Source of the DNA: Paramacrobiotus richtersi
Lineage: Eukaryota > Tardigrada > Eutardigrada > Parachela > Macrobiotidae
Assembly (NCBI GenBank): GCA_034698045.1
Contig: JAQGAU010000276.1
Coordinates: 1 to 32,177 of the forward strand
Direction of reading: 5' to 3'
DNA: 32,177 bases
In this document: in pieces, positions 10,700-19,051 of the stretch
How positions within the stretch are numbered: the first letter of the stretch is position 1
How the letters are laid out: each line of letters starts with the position of its first letter
Program-made: the position numbers and the translations under genes
Notes under the pieces: generated by a model
What the model was told of the DNA's origin: nothing
What the model saw: the letters and a program-made list of their open reading frames with translations, nothing else
The model's database searches: none

Positions 10700-12040
10700 A
10701 TGGCAAAAGCCTATAAAGTATAAAGCTCATAAAATAAGCGGTACCCAGTAGTAATCCTTACTGCTGGCAGCCAGTTGTTCATGCAAATAGAAAACATACC
10801 ATCTCCACTATGTAGTTGATTACTTCTATTACGCATTGTTTACACCGGGTGTAATATATCTGATTCTCGCGATTCGGCACAACCATCTTTCGTCTACTTA
10901 GCAACTTGTTGTACCATGTGCCCGGTTGTTGCTGTGGCAGTTGACTGCTCCCAGAAGCGAAGAAGTGATTGTAAAACTCTAACGTATTAATAAGTGTAAA
11001 GTGTAGATATACGACAGTGGTATGCAGTGTTTGGCGTTGCCATAATCTAGTTGTCTTTGGAAATTGTTACAAAAAGCATTCACGAAGAAAACTCGTTTGA
11101 GTGGTGTGCAAATTTTGCCTGCCCGGCATATTATGGAGAATATTTTCTGTCATATCTGATGTAACATTTCACCTGGGAATTTTACTTGACGCGTTTCTTT
11201 CACCCCGCCAGGCCAATCGCTGTATGCAGTGCACTTACCATGTCGTTCGAGCTGACATTGCTTTGCAAGAAACAAAAAAAACATGATGCAGTTACATGCT
11301 TCGTATTCGGATAAGACCAACAGAAACGGTTGGGATACCGTCATACAAATGAAATCGAACGCTCTGCAACGAGTTACACGTATCCGCCGGGCCGACGTTT
11401 CACGCACAAACGGACTGCTGGACAATATTTGTCGTTGTTTCTGCCAATTAGAAGGAATAATGGAGGCTAGCCAGAAAGACGAAACTGCAACGCCCGCGCA
11501 ACGGCCAGGGTACTTATGACAGTAAACAGAATCTCTCTGTTTAGTTAATATAATATCCACAAAAAAGACTTCACCGGCGTGAAGACTGAATGCGCGTGAA
11601 GCAGTCCCTATCGTCAAACACATACTGTACGCGTGTCCTTACAGATGGTACACCTGGATCTGTATCTCGCTCATATCTGTTCTTTGTCGTTTTGTGTGCA
11701 GCAGAGTATTACGGATATTGGGGGGTTTGCTGTTGATAGCGAGCTACTGGCTTGAGCAACAACTGCATCATCTCGTGCAGAGCGTGACCTCAAGTGACAT
11801 CCCGACGCATCTCAGGGAATTCCCAGCTGTAAGTGAAATTCCGCGTTACTACGCAATGTGCCAAGCCAACGGAATCGGCATAACGTGGTCTTTGTTCCGT
11901 CAGTTCTTGCGTTGCGCATCCGCTACAACAATCACCGTTGATCGAAAGAACCGTTTTTTTTATATTGCACAAACAACCCACATTTTTAACACACTGGACA
12001 TACATTTATCAACAGCCTTTTAAATGAAACGTAAAGTCGC
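10700..12040. other. Intergenic with duplicated flank
   Basis: No gene is supported. A 157-codon minus-strand frame at 11150–11623 has ordinary amino-acid composition but no motif, signal peptide or paralogue. Position 11795–11890 resembles two pieces of the 3528–3816 region in the same order but closer together. In the first unit those pieces lie between the IR gene and the membrane-protein gene. Here they lie at the 3' side of IR copy B, which suggests that an adjacent IR copy was lost or that the flank was moved. Confidence 0.45.
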
Positions 12041-13721
12041 TTATCTGTTCTTCGTCAACAATTCCACGAAAAAGATGACCACTGATATTGCCAGTAAATC
12101 GAATGCCACATAAAAAACTATAGCCACTCTGTGCCATATCAGAACCTGTGCAGAGCCTTCGTTCTCAAACTGACGCTTGTTTGGTGACTGCACAAAGCTA
12201 TAGGTAGCCGCTCTGTTTTCGGAAGACAGAATTCTGTGGATATTGAATAAATGCTGGATAACGCCGGCCTGTAGAAGCGTCTGTGTCCTGAAGAACAAAC
12301 ACAGTAATCCGACGGTGCTTTATTTGCTCAGTTGCGAATGCTCACCTCATTGTAAAGTTTTTGGTCAGCGAACTGTTCTTTTCCATCTGCAACGCCGATA
12401 TCCAGTTGGTAAGGCCCGAATCGAAGGCCGGAAGTAACCCTTTGTCGCTGCAGCTCAGACTGTCGCCAAATTTACACATGACGGCCAGTTTGTCTGGTAT
12501 CCGAGTGTCCGCAGCCATATTTCGCAGAGGGGCATCCTTGTTATTGGTCTCTACCATGATGGTCTTGTTCTGAAAGTGAAGGCCTCTGCTGTTCAGTCCC
12601 TTCAACTCCGATGCTTGCGCTAAGAGGCGGAAATCGGATGATAAGAAGGTGCTCATTGAGGTGAAAGGAAGCTCGACGGCAGTTACGCTTAACGTCGCCG
12701 TTAACGATGTCGTAACAATAGTACTGATGATGAGGACCCAAGGAAGCCACGTCAGCAAGAATATGCTCCGCGGCGGTGTAATATTTCTGTGATCGATTTC
12801 GCCTGCACAAAAATAACATGCTGCTTGTCTTCCTTGCTAAACCAGTGTACAGTAAAACCACTATTGTGCAGTTTGTTTTACCTTGACCTAGCGACACACA
12901 GATCACCTCCCAGTATGTTTGAATCGACGTCTTCCATGATATCGATCGCCACTTCCGAGCACTGCTACACTGCGACCTTGCAAAAGTATAAGTGGCTGCA
13001 TTGACGAGCCATAGTGCAAATAACGTAAACAGCGATACGCCCAGAATGCCAATCCAAGCATTTTGGTCGAAACTGCCAGATATGCCATTTATTACAGATA
13101 CACCATTGTTGTTTTTCAAATGTCGCTTGTGTATGCTGATATGGTATGTACGTAAGAAATACAGTGGTATCATGTCGTATCTGGCCATGGCAGATGCTAG
13201 CATGCTTAACGGGCACACACTGATGTCCACACGACCGTCTTCCAGATCGACTGGTGCTCCACCATGTGACGTGTTGTACTCAATGGGATGCCGATCTGGT
13301 AGTAGCATCAACCTGCGAAATCCAGACGCTAGTAAAATATTTACATACGCCTAAAGAATTTTCGGTTTATCAACCAAACTTCATCAGTGGTACAAAGAGC
13401 TGTGCTGTTAACATTTGAACAGCATCGTATCCATACCGTTATCCTAAGCCTTAAATCACAATGTTCAACGTAAAAAAATGTTAAATGTTTGTTGCCCACA
13501 TGTTACTGTAGTTACACTCACCCGAGACCAGATCTGGTCGCTATATCGTTCAAAATAGTCACAGATACGCCACAAAAACATTGCGCTCCAACTGGTGAAT
13601 GGTGACTGTATGGCGCGTTTTCGTTGACGCTAACGATCAGCGTGTTTGGATTCGGCACATCAGGATCGTACGGAAGATGGGAGCAAATCTGGTAAAATGG
13701 TTCACATCCGAATGTATTCAT
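12041..13721 (-). CDS. Ionotropic glutamate receptor-like (IR-type) channel, copy B
   Basis: Four exons, 13721–13522, 13312–12882, 12802–12346 and 12287–12041, share intron positions and phases (2, 1, 2) with copy A and join to 1335 nt (444 residues). The same landmarks appear: SVNENAPYS and CFCG in S1, RYDMIPLYFLRTY, M1 around WIGILGVSLFTLFALW, M3 with TSLTATLSV, a Cys pair in S2 (CKFG…SCSDKG), and M4 near the end. The S1 motif reads PLSMLASA where copy A has PISATANR, so both the Thr and the Arg that hold the ligand's amino and carboxyl groups in iGluRs are absent. The start is set at the ATG equivalent to copy A's. The frame stays open upstream to 13754 behind a possible acceptor, so a 5' exon may be missing from the model. 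Upstream on the same strand lies the decayed membrane-protein copy. Confidence 0.83.
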
Positions 13722-13754
13722 TCTGTCAGTAACAGCTTTGCGAGCGCTAACCAA

Positions 13755-14451
13755 CTGACACGTCGCTTAATGTAAAACAAATGTAGTACGCAACACTAAG
13801 ACTGCTGACATCTATCATACGCCGGGATCAAAAGAACCTGGTGTATATAAGGTCAAACGTATCTCCGCAGCTCTCTGTTGCTGAATCACAAACTGGGCAT
13901 GAATGTACTGGGTGTGTGGATGTTGAAACCGGACGTGCATGTTGTCTGACGGTAAGCATACTTACCAAACATGAAGGGGTGTCCAAACTCCAGAGACGTA
14001 AAGTGATATGAATCGTTTAGAGAGACAAGCCTTTAGAAGTGAAACATCTGATAGTTTTTGAGCAGAGTAAGCACAAGAGCTCCACCAGCCTCTGATATCG
14101 CAGTAACTGCGTCGAAATGACAGAAAGCACTACTGACCGGTCCAATATCACTGCGCTGGTGCAGATCATTATCAAATCAATGGATCAATGGACGCTTCTG
14201 TGATTGTAACATTGTTTGACGCATGCAGTAACGTCGAGACATTGCGTTCATGTTGCGCACTTTATTATTCACAAAATGTATTGTTTCTGTACAAATACTG
14301 ATAGCCTGCTATTGCCCTCGTTGTGATAAGAAACGGAAAACATAAATTCCAGACTGAACATTCTATGTGAAAATTCAAAAACGGTTCGCATGTACTGTAC
14401 CTCTACACTTTTCGTTCTGCTATGTTGCTGCGGTTTTTACAGAGGCTCATA
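13755..14451. other. Intergenic between IR copy B and the decayed membrane-protein copy
   Basis: No gene is seen. The part near 14280–14335 resembles 4200–4260 (shared words CAAATACTGAT and AGAAA…CGAAAAC), as expected for 3' flank of homologous genes. Confidence 0.45.
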
Positions 14452-15074
14452 CTATACTGGGCCGAAAGATTCTACACTACTCACTGCCTTTATCGCTGTT
14501 GGCGCTGACCGGCAGGACATACATTCACTACGCTTACCGCAACACTCAACAGCAAAGACAATAAAAAAAACAGAAAGAACAAATAAGAAGCAAAAAATAC
14601 CTAAGACGGGAATTTCCGTAGTTGGCTTTTCTGGGTTGGGGACGCTATATACATTTGTATATGGAGAATTCGACAATATTTAAGTTACACTCACAAGGTA
14701 TCCTAGCTCATAGTTTGCCGCAGAAAAGCTAGAGCGGGGCAGTGAAATGAACTCGAAGTATCGTACTGCAAACGAATTTAAAATTAAGATTAAACTTAAG
14801 ACCTGATCAGATTTGCCGGTGTGCGAAGGTCGGAAATTCAATGACAAAAGAAGCTAAGAACTATTACAAACTATGAGCAACTGGTCCAGAAAACGCATTG
14901 GTAATGGTAAACGTCTGTAATTCGGCTACATGGCACTGCAGGAGTTTTTTCCACGAGACGCTCTAGTACCGACGCTCTAGTACCAATAGACGATATCTTT
15001 GGGAAGGAAAGTGCATTTCCAGACTTGACCTGAAATATGCAGCCGGCAAACACAGTTACCTGACAATGGTGCAT
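14452..15074 (-). pseudogene. Decayed copy C of the Ser/Thr-rich membrane-protein family
   Basis: Three pieces match the exons of copies A and B. Exon 1 (from 15074) encodes MHHCQVTVFAGCIF and PKISS, like the signal-peptide exon of the others. Exon 2 (14765–14695) encodes RYFEFISLPRSSF and NYE behind a good acceptor. Exon 3 (about 14630–14452) encodes a membrane span (FCFLFVLSVFFIVF) and a Cys-containing tail (ECCGKRSECMSC). Compared with its paralogues, exon 2 has a 2-nt insertion near its end, which puts exon 3 out of frame. Exon 3 is only about 180 nt against 515 and 809, so nearly all of the stalk is deleted. The exon 1 donor is altered and lies in a 14-bp tandem duplication. A functional alternative splice form cannot be excluded, but a pseudogene is more likely. 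Confidence 0.6.
14957..14984. repeat. Perfect 14-bp tandem duplication
   Basis: GACGCTCTAGTACC occurs twice head to tail. On the minus strand each copy contains GGTACTAG, so the duplication creates two possible splice donors just after exon 1 of the decayed membrane-protein copy. Only the first is in the ancestral phase. Confidence 0.85.
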
Positions 15075-16225
15075 TTTTATGTTTTTTTTATGAAGTCCAC
15101 GGCAATGTGATGACAATTAGTCTGAATCGCGGAAATGAGGCTTGGCTGATAAGTCCAGCAAGGACCAGCTTCCACACAATTCTTCTACATCTAACAGGGA
15201 GCCAGTATATAGATACTTGGCTACCGTTTGCTACGCACGATACGTAGCGGTATCGCTCGTCTATGAAAACATGAACCTAATGCGTGGATCAGATGATGTC
15301 ATTGTGTGTCATGGGTAATGCTCGGCAGTCCTTGTCTCTAGCATAACACGAAAACTGCCCAAGGTGCATATACAGCCGAAACAAAGGCGGCAAGTCACAT
15401 CTTTCGTGCATGATTCGCTGAGGACCCTGAGGTAAACAAGCGTTTGTAAAGAATTGTTATTTTCTTCGATTTCTTATCCTAAAACATGCGAAGCACAGTA
15501 AATAGTAAGAACATCTATTCAGATTTCATCTTTTCACGCAAGCTGTGCGCTTGCGTCTGTTTAAAGTGAATAAGCGTCGGAAGCAATGGCCGAAAACTGC
15601 AATTTGACGCTCGTCTTTAGAATGTAGCTGCAACAGGCCGTGTCCACGCGTGCGCACTTATGTTGTGGACGATACAGACTGGAGTGACGGCTCAATATCT
15701 CTTTAGCAACGCCCGACGTGTTGTCCAGAACAGTCCGTGAGGACACCCCTCCTTCTTTGGCGAGTCAGACAAATATGTCGCTGAACAACGCCTGCTGCAC
15801 GCGGCCGCAGCACCAAGAATGGCTAAAATGCAGCCACAATACATGCACATGAAAACATTTCTAATGTTTTGTTTTGATTTGGTGTTGTGATTCTTGGTGG
15901 CATTCTTTCCGGTTGGAAACCTACAAAAATAGATTCACGGATGTGGTGACCATGCCAAAATTCAATCACAACATTTATCGTTGATAACCCGTGGAAAAAA
16001 CCACACGAGAGTGAATGAGGCGGGTGGCTCCATCCGCATTGGACAAACTTTGGGCAAAGAAATGCACGATTCGCAGATTACTATCCATTGCGGTATTGTT
16101 GTATTACAAATTTGCAACAGCCGTAAGATACTTTTAACGCGGTGAGTTCCGAGAATAAACGACAACAGCAGCACAGAATCAGTAGCTGTTGTCCGCTAGC
16201 CAGCCTGGCTAGCTTGCCCGAGAGA
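15075..16225. other. Intergenic, upstream of copy C and downstream of copy B
   Basis: The block at 15098–15150 matches the conserved 5' block of the other two copies. Position 15200–15420 resembles the further upstream flanks of copies A and B. The rest shows no gene: short frames at 15561–15746 and 15962–16174 (−) have no support. A short inverted repeat, GCTAGCCA/TGGCTAGC with a 3-nt loop, sits at 16195–16213, just past the stop of copy B. Confidence 0.45.
15098..15150 (-). promoter_or_regulatory. Conserved block 5' of decayed copy C
   Basis: It begins about 24 nt upstream of the exon 1 ATG and shares GGCAATGTGAT…CAATTAGTC and GGAAATGAGGCT with the equivalent block of copy B (17659–17706). 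This shows that the pseudogene kept its 5' flank. Confidence 0.4.
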
Positions 16226-17628
16226 TCATTTGGAATTCGGCGATATTATTGTGGATCGCGTTGTATTTTCTGATGCACTAGAGGTCATCTCAAACTCGTT
16301 TGTTGGACGGTTGTGATGAGACTTGCACTGGCATGGGACCTGAACGACCTTTGTCCGATCCCCACAATCACCAAGCGCGACTCCTTGGTTGTTGAAACGT
16401 GGCGCTAACAGACTGTACATACAGACCAGCAACACAACGAATACCCCAGCGGACGCTAACAGAATCAGTGGATAGGAAATGGCGCTTGTTGGTGAAACTT
16501 CGTTTTTACTGTTCGGCGATGTTTTTGATAGAGGTCCACGGACAGACGGGAGGGGTGCGTTCGGTCTGTTGAAACTGGTTAGGTCTTGCGTATGGCGCTG
16601 CGTGTTTTCGTTCATGACAGACACGATTTCGCTCCGACTCGAGACACCGGCATCTGTTTCGTGTGGACCGGATCTAAACTTCTCGAACTCGTTCCCCAAA
16701 AGGCCAGAAAACGTGATGGTAGTACCAGCTTCTGTTGTGCTTTGTGGCGCTGTATTAGCATGGGAATCCGATACAAGGTGCGCATTTCGAAGCTCGGGCA
16801 CATGGTGTATGTGTTCGGGTGGTCGATTTGACCTACGTTGGTATTCCTGAAGCTGACTGCCCTTCGCTTCGTCGTCGCTTTTACTAAACAAGGTCTCTTC
16901 CCGACGGCGTCCACTTTGCGAAAGGACGGGATCCATTTGCCGAGCACTACTGAGGGATGCTTCCCGATTGTCGCTTCCAACGGACAATCCCACATTCTTC
17001 CGCGCAAAGACTTGCGTAGGCAGGCTGTAATCGGCTACGAAAAAAACAAGTTAATTCACCGAGCAACGATGTGTCTTAGTGGGATAGCGAAGCTGGCTGA
17101 TCTTAACGAGTATGCTGAACTGTGGTCTTTAAAAAAGATAAGTATTAATGCTGTTTCGGTTTAAGACATTGGGTAATTTTTACTCACAGGGTATCCTCTC
17201 ATAGTTGGACGTGCGGACCTCAAAAAAGGTGGGACGTGACATTGAAACCGGCTCAAAGGATCGCACTGCAAATGGATCTGAAATTAAAAAAAAATTAGAA
17301 ATGAGTCTTTTTAAGTAATGCACGGTATTCGGTGATGATAAAATGGTAGCAGTACCGTATATGTTTATGCAATTACCCCATACAGCGCTTGTGAATATGG
17401 CAGTCGACAGAAACTGAGAACAGTGACAAAAAAGACGGCTGGCACGTGCACATGAGACATAGCTTTGTTATAAAATTGCGGAAGCGCAAAACAGTATAAA
17501 AGCATTCTGGTGGTGACGCACTTACTAGATGGCATCCTTGGTGAAGAAAACGCGCTGCCATACTTTCCTGAAAGTGAGCTGCGGAGAAATAAGCAGCCGG
17601 TAAAAGCAATCAGCAAACAATGATACAT
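16226..17628 (-). CDS. Ser/Thr-rich type I membrane protein, copy B
   Basis: I do not recognise this family. Exons 17628–17526, 17277–17188 and 17034–16226 join in phase 1 at both introns to 1002 nt (333 residues). Residues 1–20 or so form a signal peptide (MYHCLLIAFTGCLFL). Exon 1 ends MPSS and exon 2 holds PRPTFFE and NYER. Exon 3 begins DYSLPTQ. A long hydrophilic Ser/Thr/Asn/Arg-rich ectodomain follows, with His-rich PPEHIHHVPE, and then a single membrane span (YPLILLASAGVFVVLLVCMY). The cytoplasmic tail of about 70 residues carries three or four Cys (GDCGD, VPCQCK). A longer start at 17664 is possible, but the one chosen aligns with copy A. Its neighbours are the decayed copy C downstream and an IR relic upstream on the same strand. 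It may be a cell-surface receptor or adhesion-type protein (inference). Confidence 0.78.
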
Positions 17629-18377
17629 TTTACTAAAGCTTTTTAAAAAACAAAAAACCAGCAATGCGATTTCAATCAGTCAGAACACGCAAATGAGGCT
17701 CGCTTTATTACGTATGTGTGCACAATGTCGTGGGCAGCTAGTACGCAGCCAGTACACTTTGTGACGACAAAATGAGTACAATACCAAGCTTTCTTATTGC
17801 TGGCAGCCTGGCAGCGATGCGGCTCGTCGATCAGAACATAAATCTGATGTATGAGAGCACGAATGATGTCATTCGTAATACAGTATCGTCTTTGCCTCTG
17901 GCACAAGATGAGCTTTTCTAGGAAATGTCGAGTTCGAAATAGGCACGTACGAACAAAAGTGTCAAAATCACACTTTAGGTGCATGGTTGCCGAGTTAAAG
18001 AACCGGTGTGTGCAATGGTGCCAGTATTGCTCCAGCTCCTAATCCGAAATTTGGATAATTTGGATAATTTGTCAAATTGTTTGATTTAAATTTCAACTAG
18101 TCATTTACGTATCTGTTGCAGTCTTACTTCCAGTGGCTAATTCGTTTAAATGAGCAGTGAATAAAAGCCATGAGCGTTTACTTCATAGTGGTGGACGGCG
18201 AGATTAATATACTTAGTTGGAATTTTTTAGATGATATGACATTGGCAGGTCCTGTTCAAAAACCGACTGCATCATTCAGGGAAGATTTCCTCTTCGATTC
18301 AGGACGGTAACTTCGACTTATCAAAAATTTGCAAAACGTCGCTCATAAAATCAACATGATCAGCCAGACTTAATTAC
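17629..18377. other. Upstream flank of copy B
   Basis: No gene is supported; frames at 17676–17984 (−) and 17851–18042 (+) look like chance. Position 17659–17706 is the conserved 5' block, and 17740–17960 resembles the flanks at 5650–5900 and 15200–15400. A small 9-bp tandem repeat (AATTTGGAT) lies at 18048–18071. Confidence 0.45.
17659..17706 (-). promoter_or_regulatory. Conserved block 5' of membrane-protein copy B
   Basis: It begins about 31 nt upstream of the ATG and contains GCAATGCGATTTCAATCAGT and AAATGAGGCTCGCTT (plus-strand reading), shared in part with 5581–5630 and 15098–15150. Candidate 5' UTR or core promoter of the family. Confidence 0.4.
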
Positions 18378-18544
18378 CTATCTAAGCGCAATATCTTAAC
18401 AAACAACAAAAGCATTGTGATCCAGACAATGCCTGATAGCCAACCATATGGAGCGTTTTCGTTGATGCCGACCGTCGGCGCATTAGGGTGCGGTAATTCA
18501 GGGTCGTACAGCACATGGGAGCAGATTCGGTAAAATCGTTCACA
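18378..18544 (-). pseudogene. Relic of exon 1 of a third IR-type channel
   Basis: Minus-strand translation gives CERFYRICSH, YDPELPHPN and INENAPYG, a clear match to exon 1 of IR copies A and B (CxxFYQICSHxPYDPxxPxPN…VNENAPYS). After NENAPY the similarity continues only by changing frame: GSQCFC in a second frame, then VKIL in a third, and a donor-like AGGTAATT at the end. At least two frameshifts are therefore present. I could not find exons 2–4 in the 300 nt or so that follow. It is a truncated, non-functional remnant that marks the right-hand end of the cluster. Confidence 0.8.
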
Positions 18545-19051
18545 CTGGACCAGATTTTCAGCTGACTACTGTACCATTGCAGGTAACTCCAGTTCACGAA
18601 ACAACAACTAAATCAAGATAGGGACCCCTAGTTCCAAGAGTCTACACTTATGTCTCTGCTGCCCTTTGTTATCGCAGTCCGCGATCGTTCCACTCAGTTC
18701 GGGATAGGTTGATTAATGAGTAGTACCGTATATTTGCACTGGCTTTCTTCCTACTGAAATTAGGCTTGTATGACAGTTGTACATTTGTGGCGAATGTGAT
18801 GCCTACTTTCTAATGTATGTATGTTCTATGCCGAATATGGCCTCTAGTAATCTCACACAGACAGTAATAATTTTCCTCTTTGACATGGAATTCACTGGTA
18901 ACTATTTTGTGCGCTTTCGGCATTTCACTTGTCTCCAGAAGATCAGGCCGTTCAAGTACACTAACAGAACATTAACAGTAAGGACAGCAACCCGCTAACG
19001 TATTTTCACAATTTCCGAGGCCTCCTCCACTTCTGTGCGCTGGTTCCGTTG
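18545..19051. other. Intergenic, 3' side of the guanylate cyclase gene
   Basis: The stretch should hold the 3' UTR of the cyclase. A 73-codon plus-strand frame at 18777–18998 has no supporting feature. Nothing else is recognised. Confidence 0.45.

Noticed and set aside
11150..11623. 157-codon minus-strand frame
   Set aside because: Long for chance, but no domain, no paralogue in the cluster and no promoter or splice support; left as intergenic.
16195..16213. Hairpin GCTAGCCA/TGGCTAGC next to the stop of membrane-protein copy B, considered as a terminator
   Set aside because: Hairpin terminators are a bacterial feature; in animal DNA an 8-bp-arm inverted repeat can occur by chance.
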